A stretch of DNA of 64,000 nucleotides, taken from contig NZ_CP059297.1 in the NCBI RefSeq assembly GCF_017795885.1, positions 620,001 through 684,000 on the forward strand, read 5' to 3'. The stretch comes from Brevundimonas sp. AJA228-03. Lineage in GTDB: Bacteria > Pseudomonadota > Alphaproteobacteria > Caulobacterales > Caulobacteraceae. The position numbers and the translations under genes were made by a program. The notes below the pieces were generated by a model. The model saw nothing but the letters and a program-made list of their open reading frames with translations. It ran no database searches and was not told the origin of the DNA. Each line of letters starts with the position of its first letter. The first letter of the stretch is position 1. Below are positions 52,080 to 61,682 of this stretch, piece by piece.

Positions 52080-54914
52080 ATGAAGTCCCGCCTGCTGTCG
52101 GCCGTCGCCGCCCTCGCCCTGCTGTCCGCCGCGCCGGTGATGGCCCAGGCCCCCGCTGCCCCGCCCGCCAGTGTCGAGGTGCCGCCGCTGGGCTTCGTCA
52201 AGCGCACCCTGCCCAACGGCATGGACGTCTACACCGCGCGCGACACCTCGACCTCGAACGTGACGGTCCAGGTCTGGTACCGCGTCGGTTCCAAGGACGA
52301 CCCCCAGGCCCGGTCCGGCTTCGCCCACCTGTTCGAACACCTGATGTTCAAGGCGACCAAGGACTTCCCCGACGAGACCTTCGACCGCCTGACCGAGGAC
52401 GTGGGCGGCAACAACAATGCCTTCACCAGTGACGACGTCACCGCCTATCACGAGACCATCCCCGCCAATCACCTCGAGCGCCTGATCTTCGCCGAGGCCA
52501 GCCGTCTGGGCTCGCTGGTGGTCAATGAGGACGTGTTCGAGAGCGAGCGCGACGTCGTGAAGGAGGAGTACCGCCAGGGCGTCCTGGCCCAGCCCTATGG
52601 CCGTCTGTTCAGCCTGTTCGTCCCGGCAACGATCTATCAGGACAGCCCCTACCGCCGGGGGGTGATCGGATCGCTGGAAAACCTGGATGCCGCGACCATC
52701 GAGGACGTGCGCCGCTTCCACGCCACCTACTACCGGCCCGACAATGCCTTCCTGATCGTGGCCGGCAATTTCGACCAGGCGCAGCTGGACGGCTGGATCG
52801 ACCGGTATCTGGCCCCCATTCCCAACCCCGATCGCCCGCTGCCGGTCAACAATGTGCTGGAGCCCGAGCCGACCGGCCCGCGCGAGGTCACCTTCCACGC
52901 CCCGAACGTGGCCCTGCCCGCCGTGGTCCTGGCCTGGCCGACGGTCGCCTATCGCGACGCCGACCGCATTCCCCTGACCGTGCTGGACGGCATCCTGTCC
53001 ACGGGCGAAAGCTCGCGCCTGTACCGCTCGCTGGTCTATGAACAGCAGCTGGCGGCCCAGGCCTCCTCCAGTCCCGACTTCGCCCAGCAGGCCGGCTATC
53101 TGTCCGCCTATGCCATCATGGCCGGGGGCAAGACGCCCGACGAAGGCATCGCCGCCCTGCGCGCCGAGGTCGCCCGTTTCCGCGACGAACCGGTCACCGA
53201 CGCCGAGCTGGCCGAGGCCAAGAACGAACTGGTGGCCAACGCCCTGCGCAGCCGCGAGACCATCGACGACCGCGCCAACGTCCTCGGCTTCGCCCTGATC
53301 CAGACCAATGACGCCACCGTCGCCGACCGCGAGATCGCCGAGATCCAGGCCGTCACCGCCGCCGACATCCAGCGTGTCGCCCGCCGCTATCTGACCGACC
53401 CGCGCGGCGTGACGATCCGCTACCTCAACGCCGACGACGCCAACCCCGTCAGCGAACAGGTCACCGACGTCACCGCCCCGGTCACCATCGCCGACCTGGC
53501 CCCCGTCGGTCAGATCTTCGAGCTTCTGCCCGAGGCCGAGCGCGCGCCCCTGCCCGGGATCGCCGCGGCTGTGTCGCCCGCCACCCCGCCGGTCGCCGAC
53601 TTCCGCCTCGACAACGGCCTGCGCGTGCTTGTCGTGGAGAAAGAGGGCCTGCCGCTGGTGTCCGCCCGTCTCGGCTTCGACGCCGGTCAGGCGGACGAGG
53701 CTCCGGGCAAGGCCGGCGTCGCCTCCATGACCGCCGCCCTGCTGACCCAGGGCACCACGACCCGCACCGCCCCGGAAATCGCCACCGAGATCGAACAGCT
53801 GGGGGCCTCGGTCGGCGCGGGCGCGGGCGCGGACTTCTCGAACGTCTATGCCAATGCCCCCGCCAACGTCTTCCCCCGGGCCGTCGCCCTGATGGCCGAC
53901 CTGGTCCGCAATCCGACCTTCGCGGAGGAGGAGCTGGACCGCCAGCGGACCCAGACGCTCGACGCCCTCCGCATCGCCCTGACCACCCCCGGCCAGGTCG
54001 CGGCCCAGGCCGCCGGCCGTGTCGTCTATGGCGAGGCGCCCTATGGTGCCCCGGCGTCCGGCACCCTGACGACCCTGCCCGCCATCACCCGCGCCGACGT
54101 CGCCGCCTTCCACGCCGCCCGCTATCGTCCGTCCGGGGCGACCCTGGTCTTCTCCGGCGACATCGACGAGACCGAGGCCCGCGCCCTGGCCCAGTCCGCC
54201 TTCGGTGACTGGACCGCGCCTGCGACGGCGGCACCGGCCGCCACCGCCCCGGCCGGTGAGCCCCGCCCCACCCGCATCGTGGTCATCGACCAGCCGGGGG
54301 CCGGACAGGCGGCCGTCACCGTGGCCCTGCGCGGGGTCTCGCGGACCGACGCGGACTATTTCCCCCTGACGCTGGGCAACACCCTGCTGGGTGGCAGCTT
54401 CACCTCGCGCCTGAATCAGGAAATCCGCATCAAGCGCGGCCTCAGCTACGGGACCCGCTCCTCGCTGGGCGTCCGTCGCGACGACGGCCTGTTCACCGCC
54501 AGCGCCCAGACCCGCAACGACGCCGCCGCCGAGGTCGCCGACCTGATCCTGGCAGAGGTCACCCGCCTGTCCACGACCCGGCCGACGGCGTCGGAGATCA
54601 CCACCCGTCAGGCCATCCTGACCGGGGCCTTCGGCAGTTCGCTGGAAACCGTGGACGGCCTGGGCGGACTGGTCGCCAACCTGGCCCTCTACGACCTGCC
54701 GATGAGCGAGCTGGCCGCCTATGTCGGCAAGGTCGAGGCCGTGGACGGGGCGGCGGTCGAGGCCGCCTTCGCCGAACACCTGCCGGTCGACCGGGCCAGT
54801 CTGGTCATCGTCGGCGATGCGGCTCAGTTCATCGACGCCCTGCGTGCCAGACACCCCGACGTCGAGGTCATCGCCCTGTCCGACCTCAATCTGGACAGCG
54901 CCGCGCTGAAATAG
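52080..54914 (+). CDS. M16 family zinc metallopeptidase, two-half form
   Basis: A 944-residue secreted peptidase with a signal peptide (MKSRLLSAVAALALLSAAPVMAQ). The first half holds the inverted zinc motif His83-Leu-Phe-Glu86-His87 (FAHLFEHLMFK), with a third ligand near Glu162 (ERDVVKEEYR). The second half (from about 510, DFRLDNGLRVLVVEKEGLPLVSARLGFDAG) lacks the motif and forms the inactive partner, so the protein is a single-chain clamshell like pitrilysin-type enzymes. It is probably periplasmic, clearing peptides. A palindrome and a direct repeat lie just upstream. Confidence 0.94.
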   Translation: MKSRLLSAVAALALLSAAPVMAQAPAAPPASVEVPPLGFVKRTLPNGMDVYTARDTSTSNVTVQVWYRVGSKDDPQARSGFAHLFEHLMFKATKDFPDETFDRLTEDVGGNNNAFTSDDVTAYHETIPANHLERLIFAEASRLGSLVVNEDVFESERDVVKEEYRQGVLAQPYGRLFSLFVPATIYQDSPYRRGVIGSLENLDAATIEDVRRFHATYYRPDNAFLIVAGNFDQAQLDGWIDRYLAPIPNPDRPLPVNNVLEPEPTGPREVTFHAPNVALPAVVLAWPTVAYRDADRIPLTVLDGILSTGESSRLYRSLVYEQQLAAQASSSPDFAQQAGYLSAYAIMAGGKTPDEGIAALRAEVARFRDEPVTDAELAEAKNELVANALRSRETIDDRANVLGFALIQTNDATVADREIAEIQAVTAADIQRVARRYLTDPRGVTIRYLNADDANPVSEQVTDVTAPVTIADLAPVGQIFELLPEAERAPLPGIAAAVSPATPPVADFRLDNGLRVLVVEKEGLPLVSARLGFDAGQADEAPGKAGVASMTAALLTQGTTTRTAPEIATEIEQLGASVGAGAGADFSNVYANAPANVFPRAVALMADLVRNPTFAEEELDRQRTQTLDALRIALTTPGQVAAQAAGRVVYGEAPYGAPASGTLTTLPAITRADVAAFHAARYRPSGATLVFSGDIDETEARALAQSAFGDWTAPATAAPAATAPAGEPRPTRIVVIDQPGAGQAAVTVALRGVSRTDADYFPLTLGNTLLGGSFTSRLNQEIRIKRGLSYGTRSSLGVRRDDGLFTASAQTRNDAAAEVADLILAEVTRLSTTRPTASEITTRQAILTGAFGSSLETVDGLGGLVANLALYDLPMSELAAYVGKVEAVDGAAVEAAFAEHLPVDRASLVIVGDAAQFIDALRARHPDVEVIALSDLNLDSAALK

Positions 54915-55013
54915 CCCCGGCCACGCGACAACCGGATCACCATCCCGATCTGGTTGTCGCGGCCGTTCTGGCCTAAACGGGCGGGCTGATCCTCCCTGAA
55001 CAAGAGCCCTGAC

Positions 55014-56204
55014 ATGGCCGACGGCAGCCCGACTTCGACGCAGACCTTCCGCTGGGACGACCCGTTCGATATGGCGTCACGCCTGACGGACGACGAACGC
55101 GCCATCCAGGACGCGGCCCGGTCCTACGCCCGCGAGAAACTGCTGCCCCGCGTCGTCGCCGCCTTCCGCGACGAGACCTTCGACCGCGCCATCATGACCG
55201 AGATGGGCGAGATGGGCTTCCTCGGGGCCATGCTGCCCGAACATTACGGCGGCTCGGGCGTCAGCCACGTCGCCTATGGCCTGATCGCCCGCGAGATCGA
55301 GGCGGTCGACAGTGGCTATCGCTCGGCCATGTCGGTGCAGAGCTCGCTGGCCATGTATCCGATCTACGCCTTCGGCAATGAGGAGCAGAAGATGCGCTTC
55401 CTGCCCCGCATGGCGGCGGGCGAGCTGATCGGCTGTTTCGGCCTGACGGAGGCCGACGGCGGCTCCGACCCGGCCTCGATGAAGACGAAGGCCGTCGCGG
55501 TCGAGGGCGGCTACCGCCTCAACGGCGGCAAATACTGGATCACCAACTCCCCCATCGCCGACCTCGCCATCGTCTGGGCGAAACTGGATGACGTGATCCG
55601 CGGCTTCATCGTCGAGCGCGGGTTCGAGGGCTTCACCACCGGCAAGATCGGCGACAAGCTGTCCTTGCGCGCCTCCATCACCGGCGACATCGGCCTGAAC
55701 GACGTCTTTGTGCCCGAGGCCAATCTGCTGCCGGGCGTGAAGGGCTTGCGCGGGCCGTTCTCCTGCCTGAACAAGGCGCGCTACGGCATCGCCTGGGGGG
55801 CCATGGGGGCCGCCGAGTTCTGCCTGCACGCCACCCGCGACTATGTGGGGATGCGCATGCTGTTCGGCCGCCCGCTGTCCTCACGCCAGCTGGTGCAGAA
55901 GAAGCTGGCCGACATGCAGACCGAGATCTTTCTGGGCTTCGAGGGCGCCTATGCCCTGGGCCGCCTGCTCGACACCGGAGCCTTCGTGCCCGAGGCCATC
56001 AGCCTGATGAAGCGCAACAACTGCGGCAAGGCCCTCGCCATCGCCCGCGAGGCCCGCGACATGCACGGCGGGGCCGGCATCACCGGCGAGCTCCACGTGA
56101 TGCGCCACGCGATGAACCTGGAGACGGTCAACACCTACGAAGGGGCCCACGATGTCCACGCCCTGATCCTCGGCCGTGCGATCACCGGGGAGAGCGCGTT
56201 TTAG
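55014..56204 (+). CDS. gcdH: Glutaryl-CoA dehydrogenase
   Basis: A 396-residue acyl-CoA dehydrogenase that oxidises and decarboxylates glutaryl-CoA to crotonyl-CoA in lysine and tryptophan breakdown. [25 protein letters not shown] is the GcdH-type N-terminus; [23 protein letters not shown] and [17 protein letters not shown] bind substrate and FAD; the catalytic base is Glu376 in [20 protein letters not shown]. The length is normal. It lies 99 bp after the M16 gene and is probably separately expressed. Confidence 0.95.
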   Translation: MADGSPTSTQTFRWDDPFDMASRLTDDERAIQDAARSYAREKLLPRVVAAFRDETFDRAIMTEMGEMGFLGAMLPEHYGGSGVSHVAYGLIAREIEAVDSGYRSAMSVQSSLAMYPIYAFGNEEQKMRFLPRMAAGELIGCFGLTEADGGSDPASMKTKAVAVEGGYRLNGGKYWITNSPIADLAIVWAKLDDVIRGFIVERGFEGFTTGKIGDKLSLRASITGDIGLNDVFVPEANLLPGVKGLRGPFSCLNKARYGIAWGAMGAAEFCLHATRDYVGMRMLFGRPLSSRQLVQKKLADMQTEIFLGFEGAYALGRLLDTGAFVPEAISLMKRNNCGKALAIAREARDMHGGAGITGELHVMRHAMNLETVNTYEGAHDVHALILGRAITGESAF

Positions 56205-56211
56205 GGGCCGT

Positions 56212-56249
56212 GTCTCCTCCCCATCGCCGGGCGGCGACGCGGAGGAGAC
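56212..56249. repeat. Hairpin with 9-bp arms after gcdH
   Basis: GTCTCCTCC (56212-56220) pairs with GGAGGAGAC (56241-56249); the inside CGCCGGGCGGCG can pair further. The arms match the core of the element at 13657-13889. It sits 7 bp after the gcdH stop and may terminate transcripts from both sides. Confidence 0.55.
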
Positions 56250-56263
56250 GAATGCTTGTTTCC

Positions 56264-56722
56264 TTATCCCTCGCACCCCGTCGTGCGCTGGTTCCAGGTG
56301 ATGCCGGCGATCTTCCAGACGCCGTCGCGGCGGATCAGGTCGAAATGGTCGGAGCCGCAGTGGACGACCCGGCCGTCGAGCTTGAAGACATAGGGACCCC
56401 AGACCATGGCGATGTCGCCGTCGATGGCGATGATCGGATCGGTCAGGATTTCCTCGAACCGCTCGGGCCCCGGCTCCAGCCCTGCGGCGAAGGCCTCGGC
56501 GGCGAGCGCCTCCACGGCAGAGGTGCCGTCCGGGCGCTCGACCGCCACGATCATCCGCGCTTCCGGGGCCAGGTGCGGCGTCAGCATCGCGGCGTCACGC
56601 GCCGCCAGGGCCGAGAAGATCCCGTTGACCGGCACCATGACCGCCGCCGCCTCGGGGGAGGCCGGATCGGCGAGGGGGGAGGTCTGGACCACAAGCGCGG
56701 CGACAAGGGCGAGCACGGACAT
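56264..56722 (-). CDS. NTF2-like (SnoaL/DUF4440-type) protein with signal peptide
   Basis: A 152-residue protein. A short hydrophobic start (MSVLALVAALVVQTSP) looks like a signal peptide; the rest fits the cone-shaped NTF2 fold: PVNGIFSALAARDAAMLTPHLAPEARM, the central strands IAIDGDIAMVWGPYVFKLDGRVVHCGSDHFDLIRRDGVWKIAGITW (in pieces) are typical. The fold is used by enzymes and binding proteins alike, so no function can be given. The gene converges on gcdH. Confidence 0.8.
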   Translation of the reverse strand: MSVLALVAALVVQTSPLADPASPEAAAVMVPVNGIFSALAARDAAMLTPHLAPEARMIVAVERPDGTSAVEALAAEAFAAGLEPGPERFEEILTDPIIAIDGDIAMVWGPYVFKLDGRVVHCGSDHFDLIRRDGVWKIAGITWNQRTTGCEG

Positions 56723-56799
56723 GATGCGAAAGCCTCCGGATGGACGCGGAGCTTCGCGCCGGACCCGACGCTATCACGCCGCCCGATGGCGACAAGCCG

Positions 56800-57579
56800 T
56801 CAGGGCTGTGGCCTGTCCCCGGCCGGGGTCGAACCGGTGTTGACCTCTGGCACATACAGGCCGGTCACCGCGCGGGTGACGAAACCGACGGGCTGGGTCC
56901 GGGCGCCGAACGACAGGCAGGGGTCCGGCGTCGGAATGTCGCGCACGGCCCGGTCCGGCTGCGAGATGGTGTCGCCGATCTCGTCGCCCAGGGGCTCGGC
57001 CATCTGCAGGGCATCGCCGATGCGCGACAGGGACGGCGCGTCGGTGCCCACCGTATTGGCGTTGCGCGCCCAGGCCAGGGCCGCGACCTGTGCCCCGTCC
57101 GGCCCGACCAGCTCGCTCTCGACCGCCAGCCCGCCCGTCGTGCCCGGAACCCGGAACGTACCCGGCCCGGGGATCAGCATATTGGCCACGGCCGCGACGC
57201 CCGACCCGACCGTGCCCGTCGGACGCACGTCCACCACCCCGGTCCTCAGCCGCGCCACGCCCTGCGCCTCGGGGGTCAGGGTGAACCGCTCGCTGACCTC
57301 GTAGCAGATCTGGCGATCGACCTCGCGCAGCAGTTGGGCGCGTTCCTCGTCGGTCAGGGCGCTGCCGGCCGTGCCCACGAACCGGCTCGGCTCCAGATGC
57401 ACGCGGTTGATCGCCGTGACCGCGGCATCGTCCCGCCGCTGACGGATCGAGGCGCGGATCGTGTCTTCGCGGGTGACCAGCCCGTCATAGCCGCTCAGGA
57501 ACCCGGCATCGGCGACCGGGGCGGTCTGGCAGGCGGCCAGGCCGAGACCGGCGAGGAGGAGAAGGGCGGCCTGGCGCAT
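56800..57579 (-). CDS. DUF3313-like lipoprotein
   Basis: A 259-residue protein with a lipoprotein signal (MRQAALLLLAGLGLAAC, Cys17). The mature part, with SGYDGLVTREDTIRASIRQRRDD, VHLEPSRFV and the cysteine-containing VDRQICYEVSERF, resembles DUF3313 lipoproteins, which share a fold with other outer-membrane-associated proteins. I start at the ATG at 57579 because AGAGG lies 6 nt before it; ATGs at 57594 and 57606 are in frame. It is divergent from the response regulator gene. Confidence 0.8.
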   Translation of the reverse strand: MRQAALLLLAGLGLAACQTAPVADAGFLSGYDGLVTREDTIRASIRQRRDDAAVTAINRVHLEPSRFVGTAGSALTDEERAQLLREVDRQICYEVSERFTLTPEAQGVARLRTGVVDVRPTGTVGSGVAAVANMLIPGPGTFRVPGTTGGLAVESELVGPDGAQVAALAWARNANTVGTDAPSLSRIGDALQMAEPLGDEIGDTISQPDRAVRDIPTPDPCLSFGARTQPVGFVTRAVTGLYVPEVNTGSTPAGDRPQP

Positions 57580-57710
57580 ATGGAACCTCTGCATTGGTCT
57601 CTCCAAACGCGGACCCGGCCCGGGCGTTGCGGTCAGGAACGATCATTCCATGCGCCGTTGTGATTCCGCATCAGACTTCTATCCTGAACGCCGGTGCGGG
57701 GGATGAACAG

Positions 57711-58523
57711 ATGACGACGCGCGAGATCGACACGACGGCGGAGGCGGATCCGTTCGCCGCCCTGGCCGAGGTGTTTGCCGGTCGTCGTGCCCTGCTGCTG
57801 GAAGACGACCCGGCGCTGGCCGACCACGTCGCCGACCGCCTGCTGAAGGCCGGATTCGAGATGGTCGACCGCGTCGATGCCGGCGAGGCGGCCTTGCAGA
57901 TGGCGGGGGCCCATCCCTACGACGTCCTGATCCTGGACCGGATGACCAATGGCCTCGACGGGCTGGAGACGCTGAAACGCCTGCGGACCGGTGCCGGTCC
58001 GTCCAGCGACGCGCCCGCCCTGATGCTCACCGCCCTGACGGGCGAGCGCCAGCGGGTCGAGGGCCTCCTGGGCGGGGCCGACGACTATCTGTCCAAGCCC
58101 ATCGGCGACGAGGAGCTTCTGGCCCGCGTGGCATCCCAGCTGCGGCGCGTCGCGCGCCGGGCCAAACCCGCCAACACCGACCTTCGGAATGGTCCCTTGC
58201 GCCTGTCGCCGGGGGCCCGGACGTTGAAGCTGATGGTCGAGGGGACCGAGCGGCTGATCGACCTGTCGCCGCTGGAGTTCGCCATCGTGTCCGAACTGAT
58301 GACCGCGCGCGGCCAGCCGGTGACCAAGACCATGCTGTGGGACCGGTGCTGGATCGAATGGACCTTCCTGCCCGACAATTTCGTCAACATCATCGACGCC
58401 CGGATCAGCGCCCTGCGTCGTCGGTTGAAGGAACAGGCCCCCGAACTGGGCGAGGACCTGCACCCCCTGATCGTCTCGGCCCGCAGCCAGAGTCTGATCT
58501 TCCGCGACCTCGACGCGGGTTGA
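57711..58523 (+). CDS. OmpR-type response regulator
   Basis: A 270-residue regulator. The receiver domain (about 25-140) has the acidic pocket Glu31-Asp32-Asp33, the phosphoacceptor Asp76 in YDVLILDRMTNGLDG and a lysine near 127 in DYLSKPIG. The C-terminal winged helix (about 165-265) has LSPLEFAIVSELMTARGQPVTKTMLWD. An extra 24-residue leader comes before the first strand. The ATG at 57711 starts the protein; the kinase gene follows with 5 bp between, so they form a pair. The genes controlled are unknown; the DegP-like protease downstream is a candidate. Confidence 0.92.
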   Translation: MTTREIDTTAEADPFAALAEVFAGRRALLLEDDPALADHVADRLLKAGFEMVDRVDAGEAALQMAGAHPYDVLILDRMTNGLDGLETLKRLRTGAGPSSDAPALMLTALTGERQRVEGLLGGADDYLSKPIGDEELLARVASQLRRVARRAKPANTDLRNGPLRLSPGARTLKLMVEGTERLIDLSPLEFAIVSELMTARGQPVTKTMLWDRCWIEWTFLPDNFVNIIDARISALRRRLKEQAPELGEDLHPLIVSARSQSLIFRDLDAG

Positions 58524-58528
58524 GGGGC

Positions 58529-59962
58529 TTGAGCCGACCGTCCAGTCTATCGACGCTTCCGGGCGTCTGGCGGCGCTGGTTGGCGGAACGCACCTCGACC
58601 CAGCTGGTGGCCACCCTGGCCATCATGGCGGCTTTGGCCCTGACGGGATCGCTGCTGATCACCGGTCAGGCCGCGCGGCTGGACCAGCGTCAGCAGGCGG
58701 CGCTGGCGGCCCTGGCTGACTTCGCGGCCATCGCCGTGAAACTGCCGCCGGACGCCGGCGCGGAAGAGATGACCGAATCGGACGCCGCCTACTGGTCCGC
58801 CTTCCTCAGCGCCTTTCAGGACGGCCCCAGCCGCGAGTCCATCACCCTGGAGGAAACCTGTCGCACCGGCCGGGGCGGGGCGGGGGTGCGCTTCATCCGC
58901 GCGCCCGTCGGCAAGCCGGCCGGTCTGGCAGCGCTGGAGACGGCACGGACCTATCGCCTGTCGCGGCTCGGCCCCGGTGTCTATCGGGTGCGGCTGGCCC
59001 CGGGCCAGCTCTGCCCGGCCCGCGCCATCGAGGCGGTGATCGTCAAGCGGCCCGTCGGCGCGCTGCAGGTCATCGTCGGTCGGGTGGTGGATCCGGCGGG
59101 TGTCGCCTGGCGCTGGGCCGTCCTGTCGGTCGCCCTGACCGGAGCGCTGATCCTGGTGTCGGGGCTCGCGGCTGCGACCTTCGCCCGGCGACGACTGACC
59201 AGCGCGATCGCAGAGGTCAGCCTGGCCCTGGATCGAGCCGCCGTGGGTGACTTCTCGCGGCGGGCCCCCGATGTGGCGGTGGCGCCCGAGATGACCGCCC
59301 TGTCGACCCAGGTGAACCGCACGCTCGACCGGCTGGAAGAACTGCTGAGCTGGCTGCGGGATTCGGCCGACCAGCTGGCGCATGACTTCCGCACGCCTCT
59401 CGCCCGCGCCTCGCTGCGCCTCGATCGGCTGATGGAGGCTGACGACCCGGCCGAGCGCGCCCGGCTGGGCGAGGAGGCCAAGCAGGATCTGGCCGACATC
59501 ACCCGGGCCATGAACGAGGCCATGGCCCTGCGCGACGGCGAGGCCTGGTTGTTCGAGGACGTCCGGCTGGACGTGCTGGCCGAGGCCTGCGTGGAGCTTT
59601 ACCAGCCCATCGCCGACATGCGCGGCATCCGCATCGTGGCCGGGGGCGAGCCGGTCTCCGTCCTGGGCGTCCGCTCCCTGCTGCAGCGGGCGGTGGCCAA
59701 TCTGGTCGACAATGCGGTCAAATTCTCTCCCGATGGCGGTACGGTCACCCTGCGGGCCTATGCCGATGACGCGGAGGTGGCCATCTCCATCGCCGACCAG
59801 GGCCCGGGCATGTCCGGACCGGTGCCGGCACGGGTCGAGGGGACCGCCAGCCACGGGATGGGCCTTGCCTTCGTGCGCGCCATCCTGCGCCGCCACGGCG
59901 GCAGGATGACGATTGATGACGCTGTGCCGGGGGCCATCGTCACCGCGCATTTCCCGCGCTAG
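58529..59962 (+). CDS. Sensor histidine kinase
   Basis: A 477-residue membrane kinase, partner of the preceding regulator. Two membrane helices (about 27-48 and 193-215) enclose a periplasmic sensor domain of about 145 residues; a HAMP domain follows (216-270); the phosphohistidine is His285 in DQLAHDFRTPLARASLRLDRL; the ATP domain has the N box LVDNAVKFSPDG, G1 DQGPGMSG and G2 GMGLAFVRAI. The start is taken as TTG at 58529, since no ATG precedes the first helix; that start has no ideal Shine-Dalgarno spacing. The signal is unknown. Confidence 0.92.
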   Translation: MSRPSSLSTLPGVWRRWLAERTSTQLVATLAIMAALALTGSLLITGQAARLDQRQQAALAALADFAAIAVKLPPDAGAEEMTESDAAYWSAFLSAFQDGPSRESITLEETCRTGRGGAGVRFIRAPVGKPAGLAALETARTYRLSRLGPGVYRVRLAPGQLCPARAIEAVIVKRPVGALQVIVGRVVDPAGVAWRWAVLSVALTGALILVSGLAAATFARRRLTSAIAEVSLALDRAAVGDFSRRAPDVAVAPEMTALSTQVNRTLDRLEELLSWLRDSADQLAHDFRTPLARASLRLDRLMEADDPAERARLGEEAKQDLADITRAMNEAMALRDGEAWLFEDVRLDVLAEACVELYQPIADMRGIRIVAGGEPVSVLGVRSLLQRAVANLVDNAVKFSPDGGTVTLRAYADDAEVAISIADQGPGMSGPVPARVEGTASHGMGLAFVRAILRRHGGRMTIDDAVPGAIVTAHFPR

Positions 59963-59989
59963 GCTCTCCCGGACATCAGGGGTGAACCA

Positions 59990-61324
59990 ATGAAACGTGC
60001 GGTATTTCTGGCGGGAACGGCGATCGCCCTGACCCTTTTCGGCGCAGGCGCGGCCTCGGCCCAGAGCGGGCCGTCCAGCCTGCCGTTCGACGCCCGGCGC
60101 GGCGTCTTCACCTTTGCGGCGGGGCTTGAGCGTTCGCTGCCCGCCGTGGTGCAGGTCACCACGCTCGGCGTCTCCGCCGGTCCGACGACCGGCGAGACCG
60201 GGCCCACACCGACCGGCAGTGGATCGGGCGTCATCATCGATGCGGCGGCCGGCATCATCGTCACCAACAACCACGTCATCGAGGGGGGTCAGAAGTTCCG
60301 CGTCGACATGACCGACGGCCGGCTGGTCGACGCAGTCCTGCTGGGCACCGACAAGGCGACGGACGTGGCTGTGCTTCAGATCCAGGCCACCGGCCTCTCG
60401 CAGGTCGAAACGGTCGATTCCGACACCCTGCGGACCGGCGACCTGGCCTTTGCCGTCGGCTATCCGCTGGGCCTGGACCAGACCCTGACCATGGGCGTGA
60501 TCTCGGGGCTCGGGCGTTCGGGCATGGGTGATGCGGTCGAGGACTATATCCAGACCGACGCCGCGGTGAACTCGGGCAATTCGGGCGGGCCGCTGCTGGA
60601 CAGCCGGGGCCGGCTTATCGGCATCAACACCTCGATCCTTTCGGGCGACATGGGCGGCGGCAACGACGGCATCGCCTTCGCCGTGCCGACCCGTATCCTG
60701 ATGTTCGTGGTCGACCAGATCCGCGCCAACGGATCGGTCACGCGCGGCATGATCGGCGCGACGCTCGGCTCGCTGACGGCCGAGCGTGCGGTCGAACGGG
60801 GTCTGGGCTTCGTGCGCGGGGCCATTGTCGAGGATGTGGCCCCCGGCTCGCCCGCCGACCGCGCCGGTCTGCGGACCGGCGACGTCATCACCCGCATCCA
60901 GAACCGCCCCGTCGCCAATGCCGGCTCGGTCCAGGCGACGGTCGGCATCGCGCCTCCGGGCACGGCGCTGACCCTCGTCTATCTGCGCGACGGCCAGAGC
61001 ACCACGGCCCAGATGACCGTCGAGACCGAATCCACCGCCGCGGTGCAGCTGGGCTCCAGCGCGCTGCAGGCCTATGGGGCCAACATCCGCACGCTGACGG
61101 CTGCGGATGGCAAGGGCGACGAGCCCGGCCTGATCGTCGTGGCGGTGGAGGGTGGATCGCCTGCCGCCCAGCAGGACCTGCGCGCGGGCGATGTAATCAC
61201 AGCGGTTGCGGGCGAGAGCGTCGCATCCCTGGCCGATCTGGCTGCAGCCCTGGGCAACAGCGGGGCCCTGACCGTTCGCCGCGACGGCGAGGTCGTGGAG
61301 CTGTCGATTACGCCCGGCAGCTGA
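59990..61324 (+). CDS. DegP/HtrA-type periplasmic serine protease
   Basis: A 444-residue protease/chaperone with a signal peptide (residues 1-24, ending ASA). The trypsin-like domain has the complete triad His95 (VTNNHVIEGG), Asp125 (ATDVAVLQI) and Ser198 (NSGNSGGPLL); two PDZ domains follow (about 250-335 and 360-440). It is somewhat shorter than DegP of enteric bacteria. Its position 27 bp after the histidine kinase gene suggests co-transcription and a role in an envelope-stress response sensed by that kinase. Confidence 0.94.
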   Translation: MKRAVFLAGTAIALTLFGAGAASAQSGPSSLPFDARRGVFTFAAGLERSLPAVVQVTTLGVSAGPTTGETGPTPTGSGSGVIIDAAAGIIVTNNHVIEGGQKFRVDMTDGRLVDAVLLGTDKATDVAVLQIQATGLSQVETVDSDTLRTGDLAFAVGYPLGLDQTLTMGVISGLGRSGMGDAVEDYIQTDAAVNSGNSGGPLLDSRGRLIGINTSILSGDMGGGNDGIAFAVPTRILMFVVDQIRANGSVTRGMIGATLGSLTAERAVERGLGFVRGAIVEDVAPGSPADRAGLRTGDVITRIQNRPVANAGSVQATVGIAPPGTALTLVYLRDGQSTTAQMTVETESTAAVQLGSSALQAYGANIRTLTAADGKGDEPGLIVVAVEGGSPAAQQDLRAGDVITAVAGESVASLADLAAALGNSGALTVRRDGEVVELSITPGS

Positions 61325-61347
61325 TCCTTCGGTCTGCCGACATGGAA

Positions 61348-61380
61348 ACGCCGGGGTCGTCGCCCCGGCGTCTTTCGTTT
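61348..61380 (+). terminator. Rho-independent terminator after the DegP-like gene
   Basis: ACGCCGGGG (61348-61356) pairs with CCCCGGCGT (61363-61371) over a 6-nt loop, followed by CTTTCGTTT. Confidence 0.8.
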
Positions 61381-61399
61381 CTGGTCGGGCTCCGGACAG

Positions 61400-61447
61400 C
61401 AAAACGCCCGCCGTGCCATTCGGGGGGAGGGGCGGCAGGGCGGGCGT
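61400..61447 (-). terminator. Orphan minus-strand terminator-like hairpin
   Basis: ACGCCCGCC (61404-61412) and GGCGGGCGT (61439-61447) form a 9-bp stem, extended by four more pairs after one mismatch, with a 16-nt loop. On the minus strand the stem is followed by TTTT. No minus-strand gene lies between this point and the terminator at 62211, so any transcript ending here would be a short RNA. The rest of the 358-bp gap 61325-61682 holds two tandem GGGGGGGCTG blocks (61501-61520) and no convincing gene. Confidence 0.5.
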
Positions 61448-61682
61448 CTCGCTCTGGACGAAGCGTCGGCCCGTCGGAGCCCATAAACTGGAGACATCCA
61501 GGGGGGGCTGGGGGGGGCTGTTCAGGATCCGGGACGCTTCCGAACTCCGTCAGGCCGACGGTCTGTTTCTGGCGGCCTGATCTGTCCAGCGATGGACCGA
61601 AACGGGGCCATTTCGTGTCGGGCGATCTTTTCCGGCCGACGGCCCGCTGGCGTTCGTCCGGCGTGCGCCTAGATTGATCCTC

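Noticed and set aside
51018..54854. A 1278-codon open frame on the minus strand opposite iaaA and the M16 peptidase.
   Set aside because: Same mirror effect. The product is a Gly/Asp/Val/Gln-rich string without family features, spanning two genuine plus-strand genes and the gap between them.
58547..61402. A 951-codon open frame opposite the histidine kinase and DegP-like genes.
   Set aside because: Antisense shadow of two well-supported genes with all catalytic motifs present on the plus strand.
61342..61677. A possible 111-residue gene in the gap after the DegP-like protease.
   Set aside because: It overlaps the terminator and the G-run repeats, has no ribosome-binding site, and its composition is not protein-like.
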